Assembly (NCBI GenBank): GCA_016929495.1 | Contig: JAFGIS010000297.1 | Coordinates: 1-64,000, forward strand | DNA: 64,000 nt | Reading direction: 5' to 3' | From: Polyangiaceae bacterium | Lineage (GTDB): Bacteria > Myxococcota_A > Polyangia > Polyangiales > Polyangiaceae | In this document: positions 25,691-34,805 of the stretch, piece after piece | How positions within the stretch are numbered: the stretch's first letter is position 1 | Layout: every line of letters starts with the position of its first letter | Program-made: the position numbers and the translations under genes | Notes under the pieces: generated by a model | Seen by the model: only the letters and a program-made list of their open reading frames with translations | What the model was told of the DNA's origin: nothing | Database searches by the model: none

Positions 25691-28206
25691 CCGAAGCGAC
25701 CGTAGTCCTGAGAAAGGAAACTGCCCACGAGAGAACGCACGGTCTGCGTGTCGCCCAGGAGCATGTCAAGCTGACGAGCACATGCCATGAGCAAACCGAG
25801 CTGTGTGAGGGCCGCTTCGCACGCGTGGCGCGGCGCGCCCCGCAACCACGCGTTTAGCAGGTCGGCGCGGCGGTCGGTTGCGAAACCGAGAGCCCCAAGG
25901 ACCTGGGCCAGGAATAGCGTACGCAGGTCTCGGCGATCGGAGCTTGCACCGCCCCCCTGAAAGCGGAAGCTCACGTAGTTGTTGTCGGCTGGCTCACCAA
26001 CCACCGCGTCGAGCATGGCGTAGTGGTATGCGAGGCGAGCGTTGAGGTTGAGGTAGTCGCGCGCCACGACCAGGTAGTTGCGGTCTCCAAGAGAGCGCAG
26101 GTCACGTCCGTCCTGCAGTATCGTGTTCTGCAGGACCGAGACGAAGCCGGCGGCGCTCACCTCGCGGCGCCCAGCCCACCTGACCGCTGGGTCCGCAATG
26201 CCCTGCCAGAGGGCCCGGAAGGGAACACAGACGATAGACTCGGGCGCGACGGCCCCGCCCGGTTCGGCGTCTTCTGCGAGACCCCCGCCGAGATCGAGCA
26301 CGTCGAGCTCGATGGGGATCGCTGTCTTCAGGTGTCGAGCAGCGCGCCTTCCCGACCGCGCGTGCCGGTCGCCCAAACGAAACATCGCCGCGAGAGCGCG
26401 TTCATGAGCCAGTCGCAGCAGATCGTGAATGGAAGCACAGTGCTTCGCAGTGAAGTTGGCTGCGTTCGGATCGACGAGATCCAAGCGCAGAATGAGGTCG
26501 TGTACGAAACTCGCGCCCTGGGCGCAGCGGCCCCTTTCTCTGCGTCGGGTTCGGCCCCGCAATTCCGGCCACGGGATCCCTGCGTACAGCTCACCACGGG
26601 TCCCATCAACCCCAACGGCCTCTCCATCACTCAGCGCGCTGAGTGCATCCGCCGCGTCGCAGATCGCCGGAACGCCTGCTTGTCGCATGAGTGAAGCAGC
26701 GTGGCTCTGCGGACTGCCGGTGACTGCAACGACCGCTGCAACGTGCCCCAGCACTCGCGCGATTTCCGGCGTAGCCTGGCGGACGACCAGCACGGCACCC
26801 TCGGGCACCGAGTCCAACTGGCTCGCTTCCGAAGCGCAGCAGACGGTTCCCACGGCTCGACCCGGCGATACGGGTCGACCACGCAACCTCACCGTGTACC
26901 GTGGTGTGGCGCGACTACGACTGCGCGTCGGCGCAACGGGAAGCGGACGTGCCTGTAGCACCCACAGCCGTCCCCGTTCGTCCTGTGCCCACTCGATGTC
27001 CTGAGGCTCTCCGAAATGACGTTCGATCGCAAGCCCGAGCGCTGCCAGTCCTCCAATCGACGAGTCTGCGATCGAGGGTTCCATCCGTCGATGTTCCGGC
27101 AGCGTCCTGGTGGAGGTCCCGGGGATGCCGGGCCCACTCACCACCGCCGAGTCCTTTCGAGCGAGATGGCGCTCGCGGATCTGACCCACCGGCTCTCGAG
27201 CCACGATGAAGAGGTCCGCGGCTGCCGTGCCAGCAACGACCTCGACGCCCAGACCGAAGGTACTGCTGATCCACATCGTCGTGGCGCCAGGCTGTTGTGG
27301 GTCTCTCGTGTAGAGTACGCCCGCGCAGCGCGCCGCGACCATGGGAAGGAAAAGCACCGCCATCGGCGTCTCGACCTCGGCCAATCCAGCGCCCTGCCGA
27401 TACGCCAGTGCGCGATCGGAGAAGCGGCTGACGATGACAGCACGATAGGCGTCTGCAAGGCCATCACGGGGAACTCCGAGAAAGCTGTCGAATTGCCCTG
27501 CGAACGAAAGCCGCCCGTCCTCCCCCACGCCGCTGGAGCGCACTGCCCAGTACGGACAGCCTGTGAACTGGGACTCGGCCGCGGCAATGCCTTCCACGAC
27601 CTCGACGGGCAGGGCCGCACCTTCTATCAGGCGTCGCAACTCGCCCGCGCGTTCGGCCAGAACGGTTTCGCCACCTTGTGCCGTTGCCAGCAGGGCGTGC
27701 ATGTGAGCGGAAAGGCCAATCGCTTGCGCAAGACGGCGGTAGGCTGCCGTAGTAACCACGAAGCCCGATGGCACGTGCGAGGGAATGACGCGCCTGAGCT
27801 CCGCCAGATTGGCGGCTTTGCCGCCGGAGCGCTCACGGCGCAGTGCCTCCGGTTCGTCCAGTAGGCAAGTGAACCGCTCGGAAGGACGCCCTTCTTCTTC
27901 CTCGAGCCGCTTGCGTACGAGCGTCTCGATGCGTTGGTGAGCTTCGAACAGGTCTTTGGCGTGCCCGCCAGTCAAATCATTCAAATCCTGCACGAGGTCC
28001 AGACTCGTCGCGAGGATCCGTTGCACGTTTTCACGCAGGTGTGGATCGGCTAGTGTTTCGTAACGTAGGCCCGCCTCGAGCTCCGCGAGGAGGTTGAGAA
28101 GCTCACTGTTGCGGCCCAGCAGGCGACGGAAGCTCGCGTACTTCTGTCGGAAGGAGAGCGTGCCATCGGCGTCTGCCCTTCTCGCGCGCTTCAGCCAGCG
28201 AAACAT
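25687..28206 (-). CDS. PEP-synthase-like protein A: ATP-grasp + phosphohistidine + uncharacterised C-terminal domain
   Basis: This 839-residue protein starts with a helical region (1-115). A PPDK/PEP-synthase N-terminal ATP-grasp domain follows (about 117-420): SGGKAANLAELRRV, AVRSSGVGEDGRLSFAGQF, and PQDIEWAQDERGRLWVLQAR. The swivelling domain at about 445-545 keeps the phosphorylatable histidine (GSPQSHAASLMRQAGVPA). The PEP/pyruvate TIM barrel is absent. Instead residues 560-839 form a domain shared with paralogs B and C (IHDLLRLAHE, LDVLDLGGGL, LAYHYAMLD, FRFQGGG). It may transfer phosphate from ATP via histidine to an unknown acceptor. It lies downstream of a receiver gene; the stop codon is in a repeat. 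Confidence 0.8.
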   Translation of the reverse strand: MFRWLKRARRADADGTLSFRQKYASFRRLLGRNSELLNLLAELEAGLRYETLADPHLRENVQRILATSLDLVQDLNDLTGGHAKDLFEAHQRIETLVRKRLEEEEGRPSERFTCLLDEPEALRRERSGGKAANLAELRRVIPSHVPSGFVVTTAAYRRLAQAIGLSAHMHALLATAQGGETVLAERAGELRRLIEGAALPVEVVEGIAAAESQFTGCPYWAVRSSGVGEDGRLSFAGQFDSFLGVPRDGLADAYRAVIVSRFSDRALAYRQGAGLAEVETPMAVLFLPMVAARCAGVLYTRDPQQPGATTMWISSTFGLGVEVVAGTAAADLFIVAREPVGQIRERHLARKDSAVVSGPGIPGTSTRTLPEHRRMEPSIADSSIGGLAALGLAIERHFGEPQDIEWAQDERGRLWVLQARPLPVAPTRSRSRATPRYTVRLRGRPVSPGRAVGTVCCASEASQLDSVPEGAVLVVRQATPEIARVLGHVAAVVAVTGSPQSHAASLMRQAGVPAICDAADALSALSDGEAVGVDGTRGELYAGIPWPELRGRTRRRERGRCAQGASFVHDLILRLDLVDPNAANFTAKHCASIHDLLRLAHERALAAMFRLGDRHARSGRRAARHLKTAIPIELDVLDLGGGLAEDAEPGGAVAPESIVCVPFRALWQGIADPAVRWAGRREVSAAGFVSVLQNTILQDGRDLRSLGDRNYLVVARDYLNLNARLAYHYAMLDAVVGEPADNNYVSFRFQGGGASSDRRDLRTLFLAQVLGALGFATDRRADLLNAWLRGAPRHACEAALTQLGLLMACARQLDMLLGDTQTVRSLVGSFLSQDYGRFG

Positions 28207-28232
28207 CACGCGTGCCGCCTTCGCCCGGACGC

Positions 28233-28631
28233 CTATCGATTCGTTTGCGACTCGCTCTCGCGTTGGAGCGTCTCGGCGGCTCGCAGAATGGTACGCCGCA
28301 GGTCATCGAGCTTGAACGGTTTGGCGATGAAGTCGAACGCGCCCATGGTGAGCGCCTCGCGGGCGAGATCGACGGTCGCAAAACCAGTGATCATGATGAC
28401 CAGGGTTCCAGGTGATCGGGCACGGACGTGACGCAACACATCCATCCCATCGACGCCCTCCATGCGAATGTCCGTCACGACGATGTCGAAGCCGACTTCA
28501 TCGATCAGCCGGACCGCGTCGGCTCCAGTTGTGGCAACGCGCACTTCGTAACCAGACTTGGCCAGCGCCGGCTTGAGTCGATTGCCCACGATGGGTTCAT
28601 CGTCGAGGACCAGAATGCGGAGCTTCTTCAC
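28233..28631 (-). CDS. Single-domain response regulator
   Basis: This stand-alone receiver domain of 132 residues has no output domain. The acidic pair DDE lies near residue 10, the phosphoacceptor aspartate is in VVTDIRMEGVDG near 53, the threonine is in MITGFA, and the lysine is in AKPFKLDD near 105. It sits between the PEP-synthase-like genes A and B in the same direction, with gaps of about 21-26 bases, so all three are probably co-transcribed. It could be controlled by the kinases at 24022-25536 or 20187-21695 and may act by protein contact, for instance with its PEPS-like neighbours. That is an inference from context. Confidence 0.9.
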   Translation of the reverse strand: MKKLRILVLDDEPIVGNRLKPALAKSGYEVRVATTGADAVRLIDEVGFDIVVTDIRMEGVDGMDVLRHVRARSPGTLVIMITGFATVDLAREALTMGAFDFIAKPFKLDDLRRTILRAAETLQRESESQTNR

Positions 28632-28652
28632 CGTTTGCCTCCTGTTCGCCGG

Positions 28653-31181
28653 TCAGTCGAGCGCGTATTCGCCCCGCAGGAATGCGTCCACGTAGCGCGC
28701 TACCTCTTCTTCGCTGTGCATGACCGCGTCGATTTGCCTCGTGAAACCTATCAGACGACCAATGCTTTCCAGACGAACCACCGTCTCGGGACGGGGCAGC
28801 TTGCGCAATCGGCCCGTGACGAGGTCCGCGTGCTGCCGTGCGGAGAAGTCGAGGCGCTCCAGGATCTCGCGTACCATGGTGGCGCGCCGGACGCGACGTT
28901 CTCGATCCGATGCTCCCCCCACGAAGCGGAAGTACACGTGATTCGCGTCGCGGTCGTCGGAGAGGTAGGCATCGACCATGGTGTAGTGGTAGCCGAGATT
29001 AAGGCTCAGATTGGCGTACGCATCGGAAACGACCGCCAGATTGCGCCCGCCACGCTGGCTTGCGCCGGGGGACATCGCGCTCGCCATGAACGTGCTCAGG
29101 TCCACGCCCACCGGGCGTGTGTCCCAGACTCCGGGCGTGGTCAGCCCAGCCCACATCGCACGCATGGGCGCGGAACGAATCGCCTCGGGCTTGATGGACG
29201 TGCCCGGGCGTTCGGCCTGAGCGCTGCCGTCGATGCCGCCACCGATGTCGATCACGCGAAGATTCAGCGGGAGCTCCGAGTCGAGCCGCCGCGCCGACTC
29301 GGCGCCGAAGACACGACCGGAGCTGTGGAGACCGATCAGCTCCTCGACTGCCTTCTCGTGGGCGAATCGCACGACATCGTGAAGTGTGCGGCAACGCTCG
29401 GCACGGAAGTCCTCCGACGCCGGGTCCAACAGCTGGAGTGGCGTCACCCTTCGCAGCAGTCTTCTGAGCAAGCGGTATTCGACGGCGTCCTCGAATCCGG
29501 TCTCTTCCACGAGCTGGTGCTGGAGCAGCTCCCCGACACGGCCCGCGTAGACGATTCCGTCGTCTGCGTCGACAGTGATTTCCTGTCCGACCGCCACGCA
29601 CGTCGTTGCGTTGCCGCAGTCGACGATGGTGGGCACACGGAACTCTCGTGCGAGAGCGGCCATATGACCGGTTGGTGCACCGATATCCGTGAGTATGGCC
29701 GAAACGCGTGGCATGACGCGTACGAAGCGTGGGGATGCACGTCGGGCAACGAGAATTGCCCCAGGCGGCACGGCGTCAAGGTCAGTGTCCGCACCCGCGA
29801 CATACACTTTGCCGCTCGCGACGCCTCGACACGCGACGTGGCCACACGCGCGCATGATGACCTGGTAGTGCTGGAGTAGCGCTGGGAGGTCCCTGGGTGG
29901 CCCGCCCACGGCGGCGAGTTTGAGGCGGCGGGTCTGCAGGACGTAGAGAGTGCCATCTGCGTCGCGGGCCCATTCGATTTCCTGCGGCTGCTTGAAGTAC
30001 CGCTCGATGCGTGAGCCTATCCGAGCGAGGCGTGCGGCCTCCGCGTCCGTCAACTCGCGCACCCCCTGGCTGTCGACTTGCGTGGCCACGACTTCGAGGC
30101 CCCCATCGGGACGACCGACTAGCCGATCCTCTGCCGACGCGGGGCCGTAGTGCAGCACGGCATGGGGTGCTTCACGCGACAGTTCGAAGCTGGAGAGGCT
30201 CTGCCCGCCGGCGAGCGCGCGGCTGGCCAGGCCTCGTGTGGCGCCCAAGAGCATCCGTCCGCTGTCGGGACGGTTCGGATCGACCGTGTAGAGCACGCCG
30301 GCTGCTGACGCATCGACCATGCGCATGCAGGCAACCGCCATCAGGCCGAACGCTGGTAGGCCACGAGCTCGACGGTACTCGAGCGCGCCTCTCTCATAGA
30401 GGCTAGCGAGCACCTCGCGGTACGCGTCGAGCACCTTCTCCGGCGTGACTTGAAGGACAGAGCGATATTGACCTGCGAAGGACTGCTCGTCGTCTTCTCC
30501 CAGGGCACTCGAACGAAGGGCAACACAGAGCGGACGCTCGGTGGTCTTCAGACCGGACAGTGCGCGGGCGATCGCCCGACGCACGTCCCTCGGTATCTTC
30601 GCTGAGCGCAGTCGCTGGCAGATTCCATCGAAGGCGCTCAGATCTCCTCGGTTGAGGCGTTCGATGGCCGTCTCGACCGGCTGCACCAGACCATTCTCCT
30701 CGACGACACGCAAGTAGGCATGTGTCGAGATGGCGAAGCCATCCGGGATGGGGACCTGCAGTCGCGTCATCACCTCTCCAAGGTGCGCGCTTTTCCCGCC
30801 GACGAGATTGACGCGGCTTTCGTCTATCTGATCGAACGGTAGACACACCTCGCTGCGAGGCACGACCGGCCGCCCCGAAAGGTCACCCTGCGCTTCGGCG
30901 CGGAGCTGATCTACGAGCGCGTAGAGATTGGCATGCTTCTGGTCAGCGATGCTATTCAGGTCGTAGACGATTTTGTCGGCAAGACCGAAGAGCTCATCGA
31001 CTACCGATACAACGTACGTGCGATCAAAGACATACTCGCCCCCTTGTTTCTCCGCAGCATCCGTGAAGAGCTGCAGCACGCGCGTGTTGTTGTCAATGAG
31101 CTGGCGGAACCGCGCGAACACCAGCTTGAACGGCACCCTGGCGTGTTGGCCCACGCCGAACAGCTTGCTCAGCCACGCCAT
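28653..31181 (-). CDS. PEP-synthase-like protein B
   Basis: This 842-residue paralog of proteins A and C has the same four-part plan. A helical N-terminus is followed by an ATP-grasp domain from about 125 (NLVGGKSAHLGEVMTRLQVP, ALRSSALGEDDEQSFAGQY, PQEIEWARDADGTLYVLQTR). The phosphohistidine segment near residue 530 is GAPTGHMAALAREFRVPTIV. The C-terminal domain of about 270 residues holds LHDVVRFAHEKA, LRVIDIGGGI, LGYHYTMVD and FRFVGG. The PEP-binding barrel is again lacking. It is more divergent from A and C in the C-terminal domain. The ATG at 31181 starts a typical N-terminus. It is the first gene of a possible B-regulator-A operon. Confidence 0.8.
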   Translation of the reverse strand: MAWLSKLFGVGQHARVPFKLVFARFRQLIDNNTRVLQLFTDAAEKQGGEYVFDRTYVVSVVDELFGLADKIVYDLNSIADQKHANLYALVDQLRAEAQGDLSGRPVVPRSEVCLPFDQIDESRVNLVGGKSAHLGEVMTRLQVPIPDGFAISTHAYLRVVEENGLVQPVETAIERLNRGDLSAFDGICQRLRSAKIPRDVRRAIARALSGLKTTERPLCVALRSSALGEDDEQSFAGQYRSVLQVTPEKVLDAYREVLASLYERGALEYRRARGLPAFGLMAVACMRMVDASAAGVLYTVDPNRPDSGRMLLGATRGLASRALAGGQSLSSFELSREAPHAVLHYGPASAEDRLVGRPDGGLEVVATQVDSQGVRELTDAEAARLARIGSRIERYFKQPQEIEWARDADGTLYVLQTRRLKLAAVGGPPRDLPALLQHYQVIMRACGHVACRGVASGKVYVAGADTDLDAVPPGAILVARRASPRFVRVMPRVSAILTDIGAPTGHMAALAREFRVPTIVDCGNATTCVAVGQEITVDADDGIVYAGRVGELLQHQLVEETGFEDAVEYRLLRRLLRRVTPLQLLDPASEDFRAERCRTLHDVVRFAHEKAVEELIGLHSSGRVFGAESARRLDSELPLNLRVIDIGGGIDGSAQAERPGTSIKPEAIRSAPMRAMWAGLTTPGVWDTRPVGVDLSTFMASAMSPGASQRGGRNLAVVSDAYANLSLNLGYHYTMVDAYLSDDRDANHVYFRFVGGASDRERRVRRATMVREILERLDFSARQHADLVTGRLRKLPRPETVVRLESIGRLIGFTRQIDAVMHSEEEVARYVDAFLRGEYALD

Positions 31182-31625
31182 GGGCTATCCTGCCGATCGG
31201 CTCTGCCGGCGCTGCAGCCTGGAGAGAGTTGGACGACTTGTTTCATCGCGGCGGTTCCCCTCTCCTTCGGACACTTCGTCCTGGCTGGATGAGCGGAGCT
31301 GCGAAGGAGTTGGCTGTCTCGACACGACTCAGGGGACCCTGGTCACCTGTCCTTGGTTGGGTGCGAGCGGAGGGCACACCATCCGCGTCTATCCTTGGAT
31401 CCTAATCTACTACCAACGCGGAGCGCCGTCCCGGCACAGGAGCAGGACTGCCCGGAAGCTCGGCGTGGTCCGTCGTCCATCAGCAATGGTCGGGGCAGCT
31501 CGGCGTCGGCCCCTACCGCTTGGGCCACCCGGCCCCACCCGGCCCCGGAGTGACGTGTCTCGCGGCTCTGGTCAGCCACTGGGTCTGGCGTTCCTGTCGC
31601 TCGCCGCTGCAAACGACGCGAGTAG
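31182..31625. other. Gene-free stretch upstream of PEPS-like B
   Basis: This stretch of about 440 bases probably holds the promoter for the minus-strand B-regulator-A operon. I see no site with the GTGCAT-N9-ATGCAC spacing and no convincing ORF. Confidence 0.4.
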
Positions 31626-31769
31626 CTAGTGCATCGTTTCAATTGAAACGATGCCCAAAAACGAGGGGTGCCGCGGGTCAGACGAGTGGGTTTGGGGCCG
31701 GAAGCGGCGCCCCCACCCAGCTGGAGGCGGCGCTTCCGGCCCCTCAAATCAATCGAAACGCGGCACTAG
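31626..31769. repeat. CTAG-bounded repeat, family 2, copy 2 (inverted relative to copy 1)
   Basis: This 144-bp element runs from CTAGTGCATCGTTTC to GAAACGCGGCACTAG. It is nearly identical to the reverse complement of 25546-25690, with the same CATCGTTTCA/TGAAACGATG palindrome and GGGGCCGGAAGCG hairpin. The right CTAG supplies the TAG stop of the minus-strand gene at 31766. The two copies bracket proteins A, B and the receiver. Confidence 0.8.
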
Positions 31770-32515
31770 TGCCCACCGCCCTTCTTGAACACCAGCCCCG
31801 TCAAGAACCCAACGCCAAGTGCCACCACAACACACAGGATCCCGTACAGGGAGCCCCTCCGGAACGCCAGGTCCGAGGTCCAGGCAGGAAGGCCCACCAA
31901 TCTGGCGTGCAAGGCCACCTGCTCGCGTCCGACGACAGTGCGTCCCCGGGCCTGGACCACGCTGACAGTGTAGTCACCAGGCGCCGCGGATTTAGGCCAA
32001 GGAAGGCTCGCCTCGAATGTGGCCCGGCCGTCAGTTCGGTCCACGCGCACTCCACCGCGGAAGCTGCCGAACAGGCCCTGCGCCTGCTTGAGCCGCACGT
32101 ACTCGCGCTGGATGAGATCACGACTCGCGCCCGCGCCTTCGATTTCGGCGCGGCGCACGACAGCGTCGAGGTCGAGCGAGTTGGCGTCGATGATACTTCG
32201 GTCGGTTTCTACGGGTGCCGGCGAGCTCGTCGCGATGAGGCACAGCTTGGGCACTCCGGAGACGCTCAGACTGCCGACGTTCGCCCAGAGCGGCCCGATG
32301 CGTCCCTTGCGGTTGAATTTTTCTGCGATACGCGCACCCGTCACAATGACAAAGATGTGCGCACCGGGTTCGGCGCTTCCGCGTACGTGGACACGCCCTC
32401 CGCGAAACGCAGCGTCCATGAGGATGGGGTTGGGATCTACGCGCACCGCCGCGACCGCGACTGGCTCAGCCAGCAGCAGCGCGAGCGCGAAAGTGAGTAG
32501 AACACGAGCGTACAT
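31766..32515 (-). CDS. Exported Alph_Pro_TM (TIGR02186-like) protein next to a TSUP transporter
   Basis: This 249-residue protein has a signal peptide (MYARVLLTFALALLLAEPV) and an extracytoplasmic domain. A C-terminal transmembrane helix (LYGILCVVVALGVGFLTGLV) is followed by a short basic tail. The beta-rich part has RVDPNPILMDAAFRGGRVHV and IFVIVTGARIAEKFNRKGR, as in the Alph_Pro_TM family. To my knowledge genes of this family are often beside TauE/SafE transporters, which fits here, since a TSUP gene ends 10 bases upstream of its start. It may bind or deliver the transported sulfur compound. The start at 32515 is chosen for the signal peptide. Function is not established. Confidence 0.75.
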   Translation of the reverse strand: MYARVLLTFALALLLAEPVAVAAVRVDPNPILMDAAFRGGRVHVRGSAEPGAHIFVIVTGARIAEKFNRKGRIGPLWANVGSLSVSGVPKLCLIATSSPAPVETDRSIIDANSLDLDAVVRRAEIEGAGASRDLIQREYVRLKQAQGLFGSFRGGVRVDRTDGRATFEASLPWPKSAAPGDYTVSVVQARGRTVVGREQVALHARLVGLPAWTSDLAFRRGSLYGILCVVVALGVGFLTGLVFKKGGGH

Positions 32516-32525
32516 GGCGACTCCC

Positions 32526-33446
32526 TCAGTGCCCACCCTTGGCGTATGACAACAGGAGCGAGGGTGTAGCGACCAGCCCGTATGCCATCTTGACACACAC
32601 GACCAGCACGATGATCGACAGAATGATCCTGAGCTGTTCGCCGCGAAGGCGTTTCGCCACACGAGCACCCAGCTGCGCGCCGATCGTCGAACCGAGCGCC
32701 AGTATCATGGCGAGCATCAGGTCAACGGTGTGGTTCACCGAGGCCTGCATGAACGTCACGCCGCTCGCCGTGAAGAGGATCTGGAAAAGGTCCGTTCCAA
32801 CCGCGACGTGCATCGGCATGCGCAGCAGGTAGACCATCGCGGGGATCATGATGAACCCGCCGCCAACACCCATGATGGCGGCCAGAATCCCGACGAGAGC
32901 GCACAAAGCGATCGGCACGAAAATCGAATGCTGGATGCCCGACTTGGCGAAGTTGGTCTGAAGAGGAAGCCGCAACAGCAGTCGGGCCACTGTGGATGGC
33001 TTGGGTCGGGCGGCCAGGTCCGAGCGCTTGCCCCGCAGAGCGCCCAAGCTCTCCGTGAACATGTAGCCACCGATGAGCCCCAGCACCACGACATACGTGG
33101 CCATGATCAGGAAGTCAGCGTTCCCGACCTGACGCAAGGCCTTGATTATCTGGACTCCGACCGCGCCGCCTCCAATTCCGCCGACGAGCATCAGGCCACC
33201 CAGCTTGTAGTCGACGTTGCCCATTCGGGCATGCGCCAGGGTGCCCGACGCAGAAGCCGCCGCGATCTGGCACGAGTCCGTGGCGGCAGCCACCGTCGGA
33301 GGGATCCCGACCATCATCAACAGCGGCGTCATCAAGAAGCCACCGCCAACGCCGAACATGCCCGACAGGAATCCGACGAGACCGCCGAGACCCAGGGGAA
33401 TCAACAGGTTGACGCTAGTGGCGGCGATGGGAAGGAACAGATACAT
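32526..33446 (-). CDS. TSUP (TauE/SafE) family sulfur-anion transporter
   Basis: This 306-residue membrane protein has both TSUP repeat signatures: GMFGVGGGFLMTPLLMM near residue 28 and AAIMGVGGGFIMIPAMVY near 195. The segments AAATDSCQIAAASASG and VAVGTDLFQILFTASG hold the polar residues that line the path in this family. About eight helices are visible. The ATG at 33446 has GGGAGG upstream. It is followed at 10 bases by the Alph_Pro_TM gene, so these two form a pair. The family moves sulfite, sulfate, thiosulfate or organosulfonates; the substrate here cannot be read from sequence. Confidence 0.88.
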   Translation of the reverse strand: MYLFLPIAATSVNLLIPLGLGGLVGFLSGMFGVGGGFLMTPLLMMVGIPPTVAAATDSCQIAAASASGTLAHARMGNVDYKLGGLMLVGGIGGGAVGVQIIKALRQVGNADFLIMATYVVVLGLIGGYMFTESLGALRGKRSDLAARPKPSTVARLLLRLPLQTNFAKSGIQHSIFVPIALCALVGILAAIMGVGGGFIMIPAMVYLLRMPMHVAVGTDLFQILFTASGVTFMQASVNHTVDLMLAMILALGSTIGAQLGARVAKRLRGEQLRIILSIIVLVVCVKMAYGLVATPSLLLSYAKGGH

Positions 33447-33609
33447 GGTTGGCCTCCCGTGCCAGTTCGATGACGGAACCCCAGCCGGATCGCCAGCGTC
33501 CACGTCGGTTTTGTGATTCGGTGGCGAAGAGCGCACGCCGGCCGGTATGTGTCCGATCCGACGAGCTCTGCGCGTGTCGCCAGCAGAAAGCGAGCTGGGG
33601 TGCTTGTTT

Positions 33610-34404
33610 TCACCCTGCCTGGCCCTCCCAATGCACCTCGACGACCTGCGGAACGGTCCTGGCAATGTCGAGTGCTGTCCGCATCAGCTCGTCGTCGCGA
33701 AGGTTCCCGTGGATTGACAGGCGACCGTCGTCCGCGACGACCTCGAGCTCCGCATGGGCAGTGGTGGCATGGCGTGCTAGTGCGCCGCGAACCCTGCAGG
33801 CCAGTGCGAGGTCGCGCAGCGCCTTGCGCGACACAGCGGTCGGCTGAAACTCGGGAAGAGCCGCCGTGGCGCGGATGGCGGCGCATGCGCCGCGAACCCC
33901 CATCGCATCGAGGTTGACCACGAGATCGTAGAGCAAGGGCGAGTTCCAGTCGATGCCGTACAGAAACCGGGTCCAGCGAGCGCGTTCCTCGTCCACGCGG
34001 CGCACATGGGCTTCGGCAGACTCACGACTACAGCGCAGGCGGCGCATGGCTGCACTCACGCGGAAAGGCGTGGGTGCGATCAGACGAACGCGCAGCACAT
34101 GGCTAATGTCGCGCAGCAGCAGGTGACCTGCGTGACCGTGGTACACGACGTCGTCCTGCTCTGCGGCGTCCAAGAGCGCGCCCTGTATGTACACCAAGTA
34201 GAGACGGCGCTCGTGCCCGAGCCGTTCCCACAGTCCCGGCGCGCGCTCGAGCGCTTCTGCGAGCCGTTGCTCGGCAACGCCGTACTGCTCGGCAGCTGCC
34301 GCCAAGATCTCTCGACTGACGAGGCGGTAGCCAAGCTGTTCGGCGACGCACTCGGCGACAACGGTCCCTCCGCTGAACGAGCCCCTCGAAATAGTGATGA
34401 TCAT
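33610..34404 (-). CDS. Cytidylate-kinase-like protein with C-terminal BON-like domain (paralog 2)
   Basis: This 264-residue paralog of the protein at 23084-23899 starts MIITISRGSFSGGTVVAE. It shares VYHGHAGHLLLRDISHVLRV, the segment RWTRFLYGIDWNSPLLYDLV, and FQPTAVSRKALRDLALA. The end resembles a BON domain (LSIHGNLRDDELMRTALDIA). Conservation of the whole architecture in two copies beside sulfur-anion transporters suggests a defined role, perhaps nucleotide-dependent sensing or phosphorylation. CMP kinase activity seems unlikely, since the usual CMP-binding segments are not evident. The start at 34404 follows a short untranslated stretch; codons upstream lack family similarity. Confidence 0.75.
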   Translation of the reverse strand: MIITISRGSFSGGTVVAECVAEQLGYRLVSREILAAAAEQYGVAEQRLAEALERAPGLWERLGHERRLYLVYIQGALLDAAEQDDVVYHGHAGHLLLRDISHVLRVRLIAPTPFRVSAAMRRLRCSRESAEAHVRRVDEERARWTRFLYGIDWNSPLLYDLVVNLDAMGVRGACAAIRATAALPEFQPTAVSRKALRDLALACRVRGALARHATTAHAELEVVADDGRLSIHGNLRDDELMRTALDIARTVPQVVEVHWEGQAG

Positions 34405-34615
34405 GGACAACCCCCTTGGGATACTGGCGCAATCTTGAGTGGGGTCGCCGAAGCCTGCCGCGATGCCGGGATGGGCGGCGAGCGTCGACGGCCTCCACGC
34501 GGCGCAGACCATGGGACACGGGCGGGGTCGAGCCCGAAACAGGATGCGCCTTCTCTCGCTCTCGGGAGAACGGCCGCCCAGCCGCTAGATGCGCACGAAA
34601 ACACGGCGTCGAGGC

Positions 34616-34804
34616 TCAATGTCCGCGGGACGACAGCTTGATTCCGAACACGCGCTCGATGCCCGTCAGCATCAGGCCGACCACGGCGCCGAACAGCATC
34701 GGGCCGAGGAAGCAGGCAAGTAGGTAGGCCCCTTGGGCCTGGAATCCGGCCTTGTCGGGATTCGCGTCTCGGGCGATCGCGTCCAGCCATTGCAGAAACG
34801 GCAT
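34616..34804 (-). CDS. Small single-helix membrane protein coupled to a TSUP gene
   Basis: This 62-residue protein has an N-terminal amphipathic part (MPFLQWLDAIARDANPDKAG) and one strong transmembrane helix (YLLACFLGPMLFGAVVGLML), ending in a short polar tail. Its start is only two bases after the TSUP stop at 34806, and the GGAGGAGGG ribosome site lies within the end of the TSUP gene, so translation is probably coupled. It could be an accessory subunit of that transporter. I do not recognise a family. Confidence 0.65.
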   Translation of the reverse strand: MPFLQWLDAIARDANPDKAGFQAQGAYLLACFLGPMLFGAVVGLMLTGIERVFGIKLSSRGH

Positions 34805-34805
34805 A

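Noticed and set aside
31361-31377. GTGC...GCAC inverted repeat upstream of PEPS-like B
   Set aside because: The arms are 9 bases apart instead of the 13 between the equivalent bases in the operator family, so it is not the same site.
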